DNA from: Acidobacteria bacterium Mor1
Lineage (GTDB): Bacteria > Acidobacteriota > Polarisedimenticolia > Polarisedimenticolales > Polarisedimenticolaceae
DNA: 64,000 nt
Direction of reading: 5' to 3'
Assembly (NCBI GenBank): GCA_001664505.1
Contig: CP011806.1
Location: 302,882 to 366,881, forward strand
Of this stretch, positions 1 through 9,949 are shown in pieces. The position numbers were made by a program, and so were the translations under genes. The stretch's first letter is position 1. Every line of letters starts with the position of its first letter. The notes beneath the pieces are model-generated. The model did no database searches. It saw nothing but the letters and a program-made list of their open reading frames with translations, and had not been told where the DNA came from.

Positions 1-876
1 CTGTTCGAGGATCCGGTCACCAAGGTGCGCCGGGTGCGGGAGCGGCTGTCGTGGGGTGAGGTGACCTCCTCGACCCGGGAACCGCAGGTAAATGGTTCAT
101 ATCACGAGGTTTCTGCCGGCCGTGTGTCGGCGCGCGCGGTCGATGCCGGTGAGATCCGGGTCGCCTTCGACCGTCAGCAGAAGACCTCGGTGATCGACGT
201 GTTCAAGGGCACCGTCGAGGTCGAGACCCCTGACCGGCGGGAAGCGCTGGAGGAAGGGGAGCGCATCCGGGCCAACGCCTCGGGCCAGCTCGGGGCCAAG
301 GAACTGCTGCCGGGTATCCCGCGCCTCGTGAGCCCCTCGGACGAACGGGTCTTCGTCCACCAGGATCCTCGCCAGTTGACCCTGAGCCTCAACTGGGAAG
401 AGGTCCCCGGAGCCCGAGAATACAAGCTGATGATCGCCGACCAGATCCTGTTCACCAATCCGATCTACGACGCCATCCGCAAGGGGACGTCGGCTGAGAT
501 CCAGGGGGTGGACGCGGGCGACTACTACTGGCGCGTTGCTGCGGTCTCGCCCGGCAACGTGCAGGGATCGTTCAGTGCGCCGCGCCGCTTCCGGGTCTCG
601 AGCCAGGTCATTCGCGATCGCGCCGACACCACGCCGCCGGAAATCCGCGTTACCGAGTTCGTGCAGGTCGGACCGATGCTGATCATCAACGGCATGACCG
701 AGCCCGGAGCGAATCTCTGGATCGACAACGAGAAGATCGACGTCAGCGAAGACGGTTCTTTCTACTCGGTGGTGCGCTTGCGGGAAGAGGGGGTCAACGA
801 GGTGCGCTTCGTTGCCCAGGACAACGCCGGAAACGAAGCGACGACTACACGTTCGACCTTCGTCGAGCAGTGGTAG
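1..876 (+). CDS. FecR-domain surface protein, 5' end outside the window
   Basis: The reading frame is open from base 1, so the gene almost certainly begins upstream; the GTG at 25 is only the first internal start. The visible part begins with a FecR-like beta domain, in which a protein environment is described by short strands such as FKGTVEVE and EGERIRANASG. It continues with a fibronectin-III-like segment (motif YYWRVAAVSPGN) and ends with a beta-sandwich resembling the glucodextranase-B family (GMTEPGANLWID, VAQDNAGNEA). FecR domains sense or bind at the periplasm or cell surface; the family architecture suggests an extracytoplasmic adhesive or sensory protein, but the exact function is not known. 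The gene ends 245 bases before mreB and is probably a separate transcription unit. The call of FecR domain is fairly safe; the role is open. Confidence 0.75.
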   Translation: MFEDPVTKVRRVRERLSWGEVTSSTREPQVNGSYHEVSAGRVSARAVDAGEIRVAFDRQQKTSVIDVFKGTVEVETPDRREALEEGERIRANASGQLGAKELLPGIPRLVSPSDERVFVHQDPRQLTLSLNWEEVPGAREYKLMIADQILFTNPIYDAIRKGTSAEIQGVDAGDYYWRVAAVSPGNVQGSFSAPRRFRVSSQVIRDRADTTPPEIRVTEFVQVGPMLIINGMTEPGANLWIDNEKIDVSEDGSFYSVVRLREEGVNEVRFVAQDNAGNEATTTRSTFVEQW

Positions 877-1032
877 GGACCGCTCCGACCCGCGCTCGCC
901 GGCTCCGCATCGGGGCCCCTCGGCATTTTTGCCCCGCCTCCGGCCGGTTGCATCGGGTCAACCTGACCCGATCCTGGCCCGGTTCTTGCCATCCCCGAAA
1001 CCGGAAAATCACGAAAAAAGAGGCACCCGGAG

Positions 1033-2192
<1,160 letters not shown>

Positions 2193-2259
2193 TGCGCCGT
2201 CGGTGGCCCGCATTCCCCGGGCGCCGTAGGTCTCATGAAACAGGGAGGTGTCGGCCGAG

Positions 2260-3114
2260 ATGACGGCCCGCAACCCGGCCCGACCGAACGCAATCCTGCT
2301 CGTCGTTCTGCTCTTCGGTCAGCTCCTTCTGATGGCTGCCGACAGTCGCGGCCGTGACGGGGCCTCTCTGCTCGAGCGGGGGATGATGCGGGTAACCTCG
2401 CCGGTCGTCTCCGCCGCCCGCTGGGTCGGCGGCTCGATCTCCGGCCTGTTCCGCAACGTGCGAGAACTGCGCGAGGCGCGGCGGGAGAACACCGAGCTGC
2501 GGGCGCGGGTCAACGAACTGCGCCTCGAGACCGCGCGCCAGGGTGAGTACGCCGCCGAGAACGGACGGCTGCGCCGCCTGCTCGGCATGCGCGAAGACCT
2601 GTTTCCCGATTCGATCGGTGCGCGGGTGGTGACCGCGACCCTCAGCACCGACGAACGGGTGATCGTGATCGACCGGGGCACCGACGACGGCGTGCACATC
2701 GATCTTCCGGTGGTGGCCTGGGGCGGCGCCGTCGGCCGGGTCATCTCGGCCAACGCCAGCCACGCCAAGGTGCGGCTGCTGACCGACCCTCGTGGTGGTG
2801 TCGGTGCGATCGTGCAGCGCAGCCGGGTCAAGGGCATCGCCCTGGGCAACGGCGAGGTGCTGGAACTCGAGTACGTCTCGCAGTTCTCCGACGTCGCTCT
2901 CGGTGATCGTGTCGTGACCTCGGGCCAGGACGGCGTGTTTCCCAAGGGGCTGGGCATCGGGGTGGTGTCCCTGGTGCAGGGTGACCAGGGCATCAGCAAG
3001 TTGATCCACGTCGAACCGGAAGTGGATCTCGAGTCCCTCGAGGAAGTCCTGGTGCTGCTGGAACCGGTCGGTGGACCGTTGCTCGAGGTCGAAGTCCTCG
3101 AGGAGGGCGCGTGA
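2260..3114 (+). CDS. mreC: Rod shape-determining protein MreC
   Basis: Periplasmic, membrane-anchored scaffold that couples MreB to PBP2/RodA. One N-terminal membrane helix (residues about 8-24, AILLVVLLFGQLLLMAA) is followed by a charged coiled coil (about 60-105, rich in RELREARREN-type heptads) and then the two beta barrels typical of MreC (from VVTATLSTDERVIVIDRG onward). The ATG at 2260 is preferred over the GTG at 2248, because the strong Shine-Dalgarno AGGGAGGTG at 2242-2250 stands 9 bases before the ATG but overlaps the GTG. The end overlaps mreD by four bases (GTGA). Confidence 0.93.
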   Translation: MTARNPARPNAILLVVLLFGQLLLMAADSRGRDGASLLERGMMRVTSPVVSAARWVGGSISGLFRNVRELREARRENTELRARVNELRLETARQGEYAAENGRLRRLLGMREDLFPDSIGARVVTATLSTDERVIVIDRGTDDGVHIDLPVVAWGGAVGRVISANASHAKVRLLTDPRGGVGAIVQRSRVKGIALGNGEVLELEYVSQFSDVALGDRVVTSGQDGVFPKGLGIGVVSLVQGDQGISKLIHVEPEVDLESLEEVLVLLEPVGGPLLEVEVLEEGA

Positions 3115-3614
3115 GCTCGCTGCGCGGTCTGCTGGCGATCCTGATCTGCCTGGGGCTCCAGGCCGGCCTGGGCTATCTGTGGCCGGTCTCGGGCAACTAC
3201 GTGGATCTGATGCTGCTGCCGGTCTGCTGGTACGGCATCACCCACTCCCAGCGGGGCGCGATGCTGGTCGGCTGCGGCGGTGGCCTGCTGCAGGACGCCT
3301 GGCTCCACGCCGGAACGCTGGGAATCAACGGATTCAAGAAGACCCTGATCGGCTGGGCCCTGGGCGGGATCGGATCCCGCTTCGACCTGAACCAACCGCT
3401 GGGACGATTCGTGTCCGGGGCGGCGGTTTCCCTGGCGGACAGCCTGCTCGACGTCGGGCTGCGGCAGCTGCTGGATCAGCGGGTGTTGGGACCGGTCGTG
3501 CTGACGGTTGTGGTGAGGGCCCTGGTGACCGGGCTGCTGATGACCGTTTCCTTCCGCTGGATGGAGCGTCTGGTCGGGCGGCCGGCGGGCGTCCACCTCG
3601 AGAGCAGGGCCTAG
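3111..3614 (+). CDS. mreD: Rod shape-determining membrane protein MreD
   Basis: Small integral inner-membrane protein of the elongasome. The 167 residues are mostly hydrophobic, forming about five membrane helices, with the family pattern GGGLLQDAWLHAGTLGINGF that marks the MreD re-entrant region (members usually have GL..D...G..LG). The start GTG overlaps the mreC stop. The next gene begins three bases after the stop, so translation is probably coupled along the operon. Sequence conservation in MreD is always low, so the call rests on the membrane pattern, length and position. Confidence 0.9.
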   Translation: MSSLRGLLAILICLGLQAGLGYLWPVSGNYVDLMLLPVCWYGITHSQRGAMLVGCGGGLLQDAWLHAGTLGINGFKKTLIGWALGGIGSRFDLNQPLGRFVSGAAVSLADSLLDVGLRQLLDQRVLGPVVLTVVVRALVTGLLMTVSFRWMERLVGRPAGVHLESRA

Positions 3615-3617
3615 TCG

Positions 3618-5498
3618 ATGGATTATCGCGAGCGTTGGGTGCACAAGGAGTACCTGAGTGTCCGCCGCCTGGACATCCGGGTTCGCCTACTCCACGCCGC
3701 GCTGCTGGTCCTGATCGTCACCTTCGGTCTCAACTTCTGGTACCTGCAGACCGTCCGCGGCGATACCTACGCCGAGCTTGCCGAGAACAACCGGCTGCGC
3801 CGGATCGCGATCCTGCCCAGCCGCGGGGTCGTCATCGACCGCAACGAGCGGGTCATCGCCTCGACCACCCCCTCGCTCACCCTGGTGTTGAGCCGGGAGG
3901 ACCGCGGTGATCGCAGCGAGGAGCTGCGGCGCCTGGCGCCGATCCTCGAAACCTCGGTGGCGGAGCTGGAGAAACGCCTGCAGAAGAAGCGGGGCCGTCC
4001 GCTGTTCGAGCCGGTGGTGCTCAAGGAGGATGTCGGCCTCGAAGAACTGGCCTGGATCGAGGCCCGCCGGGAGTGGTTCCCCTCGGTGCAGGTGATTCAG
4101 GCGCCCCGCCGGAACTATCACGAGGACGACATGGTGGCCCACACCCTGGGTCACGTCGGCGAGGTCAGCGAGCGGGAGCTCGACGGCCGCGAAGGGCTGA
4201 GGCCAGGGGATATCGTCGGCAAATCCGGCCTCGAACGGGCCTTCGACGACCGGCTGCGGGGCAGCCGCGGCTGGAAGTACGTCTCGGTCAACAATCTCGG
4301 GCGCAGGGTGCCGGGACGCTCGCGCATGGGGCAGGAACCCGAGGACGGCACCGAGCTCAAGCTGACCCTCGACATGCGCCTGCAGCGGGTGCTGCGCAAA
4401 GCGCTGGGGGATGAGGCGGGAGCCGGCGTGTTCGTCGATCCCCGCAGCGGCGAGGTGTTGGCCATGGTGTCGACGCCGACCTACGACCCCAACATGTTTG
4501 CCCGGGGGGTGACCCACGAGGAGTGGGGACGGATCCAGAACGATCCCCGCCGGCCGCTGCACGACCGGACCATCGACAGCTTCTACGCTCCCGGGTCGAC
4601 CTTCAAGGTGCTGATGGCGGTCGCCGGCGTCGAGACCGGCGAGGTGACCCCCGATCACCGGGTCTTCTGCAACGGCTCGGCGACCTACTACGGCCGCCGG
4701 CGGCTGTGCTGGAAGCGAGGCGGGCACGGTTGGGTCGATCTGCGCAAGGCGCTGGCCCATTCCTGCAACGTCTACTTCTACCAGCTCGGCAAGGACATGG
4801 GCATCGACGAGATCCATCGCTACGGCTGGATGTTCGGCCTGGGGCAACCCAGCGGCGCGTCGATCCCCGGCGAGGAGACCGGCATCCTGCCTTCCCGTGA
4901 GTGGAAGCAGCGGTCGCTCAAGGAGATCTGGTACCCGGGAGACACCATCTCGGTCTCGATCGGTCAGGGGCTGCTGGCGGTGACGCCGGTGCAGATGGTG
5001 CGCATGATCTCCACAGTGGCCACCGGCGGGCGGCGCCCCGATCTGCGGCTGGTCGCCGGTACGCCGCCGAAGAACCAGGCGGTCGCCGTCGATCCCAACA
5101 CCTTCAAGCTGGTCAACCTGGCGCTGGAAGACGCGGTCAACGAGGGCACGGCCAAGACCTCGGCGGTGCGCGGGATCCAGGTGGCGGGCAAGACCGGCAC
5201 CGCCCAGGTGTTCAAGCATTCGGCGGGGATCGACGCCGACGAACTGCCCAAGGCCGAGCGGGATCACGCCTGGCTCGTGGGCTACGCGCCCAGCGACGAC
5301 CCGCAGATCGCGTTCGCCATCGTGGTCGAACACGGCGGTCACGGAGGCACCTCTGCCGCGCCCATCGCCCGGGACGTGCTGACCGAGTTTTTCTATCCCA
5401 GCGAGCCCGCCACCGAGGCCGGTGACGAATCGCTGAGGGTGTCGCGCCCCGCCGGGGGTGGGAGGATCGATGGTTTACGGGCGCCGGCTGCTCGATAA
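3618..5498 (+). CDS. mrdA: Penicillin-binding protein 2 (elongation transpeptidase)
   Basis: Class B PBP that cross-links lateral-wall peptidoglycan as the partner of RodA. A single N-terminal membrane anchor (residues about 27-45) is followed by the PBP dimerisation/pedestal domain and the transpeptidase domain. The three catalytic motifs are present: SxxK as STFK with nucleophile Ser327 in YAPGSTFKVLM, SxN as SCN in AHSCNVYFYQLG, and KTG in AGKTGTAQVF. Length (626) is normal for PBP2. The stop lies inside the start of rodA, giving an overlap of about 29 bases, which suggests coupled translation of these two partners. Confidence 0.96.
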   Translation: MDYRERWVHKEYLSVRRLDIRVRLLHAALLVLIVTFGLNFWYLQTVRGDTYAELAENNRLRRIAILPSRGVVIDRNERVIASTTPSLTLVLSREDRGDRSEELRRLAPILETSVAELEKRLQKKRGRPLFEPVVLKEDVGLEELAWIEARREWFPSVQVIQAPRRNYHEDDMVAHTLGHVGEVSERELDGREGLRPGDIVGKSGLERAFDDRLRGSRGWKYVSVNNLGRRVPGRSRMGQEPEDGTELKLTLDMRLQRVLRKALGDEAGAGVFVDPRSGEVLAMVSTPTYDPNMFARGVTHEEWGRIQNDPRRPLHDRTIDSFYAPGSTFKVLMAVAGVETGEVTPDHRVFCNGSATYYGRRRLCWKRGGHGWVDLRKALAHSCNVYFYQLGKDMGIDEIHRYGWMFGLGQPSGASIPGEETGILPSREWKQRSLKEIWYPGDTISVSIGQGLLAVTPVQMVRMISTVATGGRRPDLRLVAGTPPKNQAVAVDPNTFKLVNLALEDAVNEGTAKTSAVRGIQVAGKTGTAQVFKHSAGIDADELPKAERDHAWLVGYAPSDDPQIAFAIVVEHGGHGGTSAAPIARDVLTEFFYPSEPATEAGDESLRVSRPAGGGRIDGLRAPAAR

Positions 5499-6567
5499 CC
5501 TCGATGTCACCACCATCGGCGTCGCGCTGGCGCTGGTGGCGATCGGCATCGTCGGGATCGCCTCGGCCACTCATGACGAGGCGGACGGCAGCGGCCTGTG
5601 GCAGCGCCAGGTGATCTGGGCGTTGATCGCCCTCGGGGTCGGCGCCGTCGTCGTCGCCATCGACTATCACATCTGGGCGGAGCTGGCGCTGGCGCTCCAC
5701 GCCGCGGCGATGGCGGGCCTGGTGGCGGTGTTGTTCTTCGGGCGCACCGTGGCGGGCAACCAGTCGTGGCTGGTCTTCGGACCGATGCGCCTGCAGCCGT
5801 CGGAGCTGGCCAAGTGGACCACCTGCCTGGTGCTTGCCGCCTACCTGGCGCTGCGGGTGCGGGATCGGATCCGCCTGCGGCACCTGATCGAGATGGGGGT
5901 TCTGGTCGGCCTGCCCATGGGCCTCATCGCGGCCCAGCCCGACGACGGCACGGCCCTGACCTTCCTGCCGATCTACGCCGCGGCGGTGCTGCTCGGCGGC
6001 GTGCGCTGGAAGGTGGTCGGCATCGTGATGCTGATCATGCTGCCCCTGCTTCCCATCGGGTGGACCCAGCTCAACACCTATCAGAAGGAACGGATCCTGA
6101 CGACCCTCGACCCGGGTCGTGACCCCGAGGGGGTCGGCTACCAGGCGCGGCAATCGAAGATCGCCATCGGGTCGGGCGGCCTGACCGGCAAGGGGGTCTT
6201 CCGCGGCACCCAGAGCCAGCTCAAGTATCTTCCGGCGCAACACACCGACTTCGTCATGGCGGTGCTGGCCGAGGAGCTGGGCTTCGTCGGCGCGGCCAGC
6301 GTCCTCGGGCTGTTCTATTTTCTGCTGGTGCGTGGATTGGCCGCGGCGAGGCTGGCTCAGGATCGCCTGGGCACCTACATGTGCCTGCTGGTCGTCGCCT
6401 GGTTGCTCGGCCAGTTGACGATCAACATCGGGATGGTCCTCGGGCAGTTGCCGACCATCGGCGTGCCCTTGCCCCTGGTGTCCTACGGCGGCTCGGCGCT
6501 GCTGGCCACCGCCTGCGGCATCGGCCTGATCGTCAACGTGCGCACCCGGCGCTTCGTCAACGTCTGA
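5470..6567 (+). CDS. rodA: Peptidoglycan glycosyltransferase RodA (SEDS family)
   Basis: Polytopic membrane polymerase that makes glycan strands from lipid II and works with PBP2. The hallmark SEDS segments are visible: WLVFGPMRLQPSELAK, PAQHTDFVMAVLAEELGF (containing the catalytic-site Asp region) and GVPLPLVSYGGSALLA near the C terminus. The ATG at 5470 is chosen because GGGAGG at 5459-5464 sits about six bases upstream; the in-frame GTG at 5458 overlaps that site. About ten membrane helices can be drawn. It overlaps mrdA and is followed after one base by the CoA transferase. Confidence 0.95.
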   Translation: MVYGRRLLDNLDVTTIGVALALVAIGIVGIASATHDEADGSGLWQRQVIWALIALGVGAVVVAIDYHIWAELALALHAAAMAGLVAVLFFGRTVAGNQSWLVFGPMRLQPSELAKWTTCLVLAAYLALRVRDRIRLRHLIEMGVLVGLPMGLIAAQPDDGTALTFLPIYAAAVLLGGVRWKVVGIVMLIMLPLLPIGWTQLNTYQKERILTTLDPGRDPEGVGYQARQSKIAIGSGGLTGKGVFRGTQSQLKYLPAQHTDFVMAVLAEELGFVGAASVLGLFYFLLVRGLAAARLAQDRLGTYMCLLVVAWLLGQLTINIGMVLGQLPTIGVPLPLVSYGGSALLATACGIGLIVNVRTRRFVNV

Positions 6568-6568
6568 C

Positions 6569-7780
6569 GTGGCCGCACCCCTCGCCGGACTGCGGGTCGT
6601 CGAGCTGGCCGCGATCCTCGCCGGACCGGCGACGGGGCAGTTCCTGGCCGAAGCCGGCGCCGAGGTGATCAAGGTCGAGAACCCGGCCACCGAAGGGGAC
6701 CCGACCCGCGGCTGGCGCCTGCCGGGGGAGGATGCCTCGGGCACGATCTCCGCCTACTTCGCCTGCGCCAACTGGGGCAAGCGTTCGATCGCACTGGACG
6801 TGGCGTCGGATGCCGGTCGCAAGGTGGTCCATGACCTGGTGAGCCGGGCCGACGTGGTGCTGGCCAGCTACAAGCCGGGAGACGCCGAACGATTGGGGGT
6901 CGACCCCGCGACCCTGATGGGGCTCAATCCGCGACTGGTCGACGCACGGATCTCCGCCTACGGCGAGGAGGATCCCCGCCCCGGTTTCGACGCCGTGCTC
7001 CAGGCCGAGAGCGGGTTCACCTTCCTCAACGGAGAGGCGGACGGCCCGCCCTGCAAGATGCCGGTGGCGCTGGTCGACCTGCTGGCGGCCCACCAGCTCA
7101 AGGAGGCGCTGCTGCTGGCCCTGCTGCAGCGGGAACGGGACGGGCAGGGGAGGCGGGTCCACGTCTCCCTGTTCGATGCGGCGCTGGCTTCGCTGGCCAA
7201 CCAGGCGAGCAACTACCTGTTGACCGGGCAGGTGCCCCAGCGAATGGGCTCCGAGCATCCGAACATCGTGCCCTACGGGGCTTTGTTCCAGACCCGGGAC
7301 GGCCGCCCCTTGGTCCTGGCGGTCGGGACCGATCGCCAGTGGAACGATCTGACCCTGGCCCTCGGGATCCCCGAACTCTCGGCGGACGGTACGCTGGCCC
7401 ACAACCGGGGCCGGGTACGGGAACGGTGCCGGGTGCGCGAGGCGCTGAGCGGCGCGATCGGATCCCTGGACGCCGCCGACGTCGAGGAGCGCCTGCGCCG
7501 CCGGCGGGTGCCCTTCGGCTTCGTCAACACCCTGCAGGAGGTCTTCGCCCTGGAATCCTCCAGGGAGGTCCTGCTCGAGGCTGGCGGGCTGCGGGGGGTG
7601 CGCGAGCTGGTCGCCCGGGGGATCGAGTCGGTCGAGGCCGCGGCTCCGCCGGAATACAACGCCGACGGCGAGGCGATCCTGCGGGACACGTTGCTCTACG
7701 ACGCCGAACAGCGGGCGTCCCTGGTCGCCTCGGGAGCCTGGCCCGGGCCGGCATCCGGCGATTCCGCTTCGGGCGTGTAG
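6569..7780 (+). CDS. Family III CoA transferase (CaiB/BaiF type)
   Basis: Enzyme expected to move CoA between acids, or to add CoA to a carboxylic acid using another thioester. The N terminus has the family signature (GLRVVELAAILAGPATGQFLAEAGAEV in two parts, then IKVENP), and the catalytic aspartate is probably Asp141 in RPGFDAVLQAESGF. The loop before it is shorter than in formyl-CoA transferase. At 403 residues the length is typical. It starts with GTG one base after rodA, so it is likely cotranscribed with the cell-shape genes, although no functional link is known. The substrate cannot be told from sequence; racemase relatives (alpha-methylacyl-CoA racemase) share the same fold. Confidence 0.88.
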   Translation: MAAPLAGLRVVELAAILAGPATGQFLAEAGAEVIKVENPATEGDPTRGWRLPGEDASGTISAYFACANWGKRSIALDVASDAGRKVVHDLVSRADVVLASYKPGDAERLGVDPATLMGLNPRLVDARISAYGEEDPRPGFDAVLQAESGFTFLNGEADGPPCKMPVALVDLLAAHQLKEALLLALLQRERDGQGRRVHVSLFDAALASLANQASNYLLTGQVPQRMGSEHPNIVPYGALFQTRDGRPLVLAVGTDRQWNDLTLALGIPELSADGTLAHNRGRVRERCRVREALSGAIGSLDAADVEERLRRRRVPFGFVNTLQEVFALESSREVLLEAGGLRGVRELVARGIESVEAAAPPEYNADGEAILRDTLLYDAEQRASLVASGAWPGPASGDSASGV

Positions 7781-7794
7781 CGGGCCCTGGGCTG

Positions 7795-7825
7795 AAAAAG
7801 AAAACGGCGCCGAGGCCGGCGCCGT
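7795..7825 (-). terminator. Intrinsic terminator of the DUF4332 gene
   Basis: Reading the minus strand, an 8-bp perfect stem (ACGGCGCC/GGCGCCGT with a six-base loop) is followed by TTTTCTTTTT. No T run follows on the plus strand, so it serves the leftward gene. Confidence 0.85.
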
Positions 7826-7852
7826 CTCATCGGTTTCGAAGCGGAACCGGAG

Positions 7853-8260
7853 TCAGTGGCTGATCATCGGCTCCATGCCCTTGGCCGCCTCGATCCAGCC
7901 CTCGACGGTCGAGGTCGCCGGCGTGGCGTTGGACAGGTTCTTTTCCTTGTTGACCTCTTCCATCTTGGTGGCGAGGTTCTCGGCGTTGCGGTGGCGCAGC
8001 TCCTTGACCGTGTCGACACCCGAGGCCTCGAGCAGCTCGGAGTACTGCGGGCCGACGCCGGAGATGCGCATCAGGTCCGCCTTGTTGGCCCAGTTGAGCA
8101 GCAACTTTTCGCTGACGTCGGTGCTCTCGCTGACCGTCTTGCGGCCCTTGGCGTCGCCGCAATGCTTCAGCAGGTCGTCGGTGGTCTGGATCTGGGCGGT
8201 CGCCAGTTTTTCGGCGTAGGCCGGTCCGATCCCTTCGATTTCATCGATCTTGTAAGACAT
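7853..8260 (-). CDS. DUF4332 helix-hairpin-helix protein
   Basis: Small soluble protein (135 residues) with two helix-hairpin-helix-like units, IDEIEGIGPAYAEKLATA and LMRISGVGPQYSELLEASG. This pattern is characteristic of DUF4332, whose members are thought to bind DNA or act as small adaptors; no activity is established. The ATG at 8260 is preferred to the GTG at 8269, because GGAAGGAG stands eight bases before it. A clear terminator follows. It lies about 40 bases downstream of the channel gene on the same strand and could be expressed as the last gene of the ECF-sigma operon. Confidence 0.85.
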   Translation of the reverse strand: MSYKIDEIEGIGPAYAEKLATAQIQTTDDLLKHCGDAKGRKTVSESTDVSEKLLLNWANKADLMRISGVGPQYSELLEASGVDTVKELRHRNAENLATKMEEVNKEKNLSNATPATSTVEGWIEAAKGMEPMISH

Positions 8261-8298
8261 CTCGGTCACTCCTTCCGGGGTTTGTTGTTCAGCGGTCG

Positions 8299-9102
8299 TT
8301 ACTGCCGCCCGATCTCGTCGAGGAAGCGGCCGTTGGCCATCCGGATCGTGCGGTCTTCGGTCTCGATCAGCGCGTGGGTCGGAGTCACCGAGCGCAGGGT
8401 TCCGCGCTCACCGGCGATCTCGACCTGTTCGCCGACCTTGAAAATCTTGCGGGCGTAGAAGCCGGCCAGGATGTTGCGAGTCACGTCCCGGCTGCCGAGG
8501 CCGAAGGACAGGCCGAAGGCCAGGGCGGCACCGGCGAGGAACAGCGCCGTGACCAGATGCACGATCTCCGTGTCGATCTGCAGCTGGCCGAAGGCCATGA
8601 TCGCGACGATGAAGAACACCACCGATCCGACCAGGCGGCCCAGCGGCCGCGCGAACTCGATACCCGAGTTGTTGGCGGCCTCGGCCACGGCCCCCGCCGC
8701 GAACTGACTGGCGGCGCTTCCGATCAGCAGCAGCAGCAGCGCGGCGATCAGGTTCGGCAGGTAGGCGAAGAAGGAGCCCAGGGCATCGGAGATCGCGACC
8801 AGGCCGAGGGCGTCGGCGGTGGTCTTGGCGATCAGGAACAGCAGCAGGAAGTAGGCGAGGCGGGGCAGGAACTGATTGAGTTCCTGGCGGATGCCGATGC
8901 GCTGCAGCGCCTTGTCGATGCCGGCGCGCTTCATCAGGTCGTCGAAGCGCAGCCGGGTCAGGATCGCCCGCAGCACCCATTCGATGACCTTGGCCACGAG
9001 AATGCCGACGAACAGCAGCACCAGGCCGACCACCACCTTGGGGGCCAGGTCGACGGCGCCGTCGAACATGTCCTGAAAGGCCGTCTGGAGCTTCTCCATC
9101 AT
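8299..9102 (-). CDS. Small mechanosensitive-channel-like membrane protein
   Basis: About five hydrophobic helices (for example PKVVVGLVLLFVGILVAKVI, FLPRLAYFLLLFLIAK, LIAALLLLLIGSAA) are followed by a short beta domain (KVGEQVEIAGERGTLRSV) like that of MscS. This matches the TM-helix-repeat / CmpX-type group of small mechanosensitive ion channel proteins (usually 250-300 residues). The likely role is osmotic or envelope-stress sensing in the inner membrane. The first ATG at 9102 shares a base with the stop of the upstream gene (TGATG), so translation is coupled; GGGAGGGG lies nine bases upstream. It is part of a sigma-factor operon, which suggests that its expression answers envelope stress. 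Confidence 0.82.
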   Translation of the reverse strand: MMEKLQTAFQDMFDGAVDLAPKVVVGLVLLFVGILVAKVIEWVLRAILTRLRFDDLMKRAGIDKALQRIGIRQELNQFLPRLAYFLLLFLIAKTTADALGLVAISDALGSFFAYLPNLIAALLLLLIGSAASQFAAGAVAEAANNSGIEFARPLGRLVGSVVFFIVAIMAFGQLQIDTEIVHLVTALFLAGAALAFGLSFGLGSRDVTRNILAGFYARKIFKVGEQVEIAGERGTLRSVTPTHALIETEDRTIRMANGRFLDEIGRQ

Positions 9103-9341
9103 CACCGCTTACCCCTCCCTTTTCCGCCGGGATTGCCGATCAACCCGTAGACCAGGTCCATCATCTCGACCATGTAGTTCGCCGGCAGGAACCAGACGAA
9201 GTTGATGAACTGCAGCGCCGTCGTGCGTCGCTCGATGGTGTTCTCCAGCCGGTCGACGAAGCCTCCTGGAGGTTCTTCGGCGAGGTCGGCCAGTTCCTGG
9301 ATGGGGGCGCCGGTGTCGATATCGTCGTCGTGTGCGTTCAT
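9102..9341 (-). CDS. Small membrane protein paired with the ECF sigma factor
   Basis: A 79-residue protein with an acidic N terminus, a segment LADLAEEPPGGFVDRLENTI that resembles the juxtamembrane stretch of many anti-sigma factors, and one hydrophobic segment (FINFVWFLPANYMVEMMDLVY). A very basic tail (GGKGRGKR) follows. The start codon overlaps the sigma-factor stop (ATGA), the usual arrangement for sigma/anti-sigma pairs. No zinc-finger (HxxxCxxC) motif is present, so it is not a standard ZAS anti-sigma factor. The function is inferred from position only; it may be a minimal anti-sigma factor or simply a membrane partner of the channel. Confidence 0.7.
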   Translation of the reverse strand: MNAHDDDIDTGAPIQELADLAEEPPGGFVDRLENTIERRTTALQFINFVWFLPANYMVEMMDLVYGLIGNPGGKGRGKR

Positions 9342-9949
9342 GGTTGTTGCTGCTCTTGGGGGCTCGGGTCGGAAGGACCGTCAAATAGCCGTCGGAACTC
9401 CTCGCGACCCCGCTTGATACGCATCTTGACCGCCGACAGGCTCAACTCGAGCTGGTCCGCGATCTCTTGATAGGAAAGCTTGTCCAGATCGCGCAGCACC
9501 AGGGGGATGCGCAGGGTGTCGTTCATCGACTCCAGCACCTGCTTGATCCGCTCGCGATCGTCGCCGGCCCCCAGGTTCCGTTCCGCCTCGGGCTGGGTGC
9601 TCAGCTCTTCGAAAGTCTCGTGGTTCTCCTCGTCGTCGATCTCGACGAACTGCCGCCGTCGCTGCTTCTTGACGTGGTTGAGGCAATGGTTGGTCTTGAT
9701 CCGGGTGATCCACGTCTTGAAGCTGGCGCGCCCCTCGAACCGTTCCAGGGCGAAGAAGGCCTTGATGAAGACCTCCTGGGCCAGATCTTCGATATCCCGC
9801 GGAGAGCGTGTCAGGTAGCGGCAGTTGGCCAGCACCCGCGCTTGATGTCGTTGTACCAACCGCGTGAAAGCCGAACGGTCCCCCTCGCCGGCACTCCTGG
9901 CCAGCTCCACCAGCTGTTCGTCGGTGGTTTCGGGACTGGGGTTCGGCAA
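9338..9949 (-). CDS. ECF-family RNA polymerase sigma factor (RpoE-like)
   Basis: Sigma-70 family protein of group 4 (203 residues). Region 2 is visible as SAFTRLVQRHQARVLANCRY, followed by DIEDLAQEVFIKAF and RASFKTWITRIKTNHCLNH. Region 4 is LSYQEIADQLELSLSAVKMR with an RGREEFRRLF tail. The start is a TTG at 9949, supported by AGGAG six bases before it; no ATG fits as well. The downstream overlap with the 79-residue protein and then the channel gene makes a three-gene coupled operon. The regulon cannot be read from this window. Confidence 0.93.
   Translation of the reverse strand: MPNPSPETTDEQLVELARSAGEGDRSAFTRLVQRHQARVLANCRYLTRSPRDIEDLAQEVFIKAFFALERFEGRASFKTWITRIKTNHCLNHVKKQRRRQFVEIDDEENHETFEELSTQPEAERNLGAGDDRERIKQVLESMNDTLRIPLVLRDLDKLSYQEIADQLELSLSAVKMRIKRGREEFRRLFDGPSDPSPQEQQQP

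Noticed and set aside
913-935. GC-rich hairpin with a T5 run behind the FecR-domain gene
   Set aside because: The T run falls in the loop of the best fold and the alternative stem is only about four bases long.
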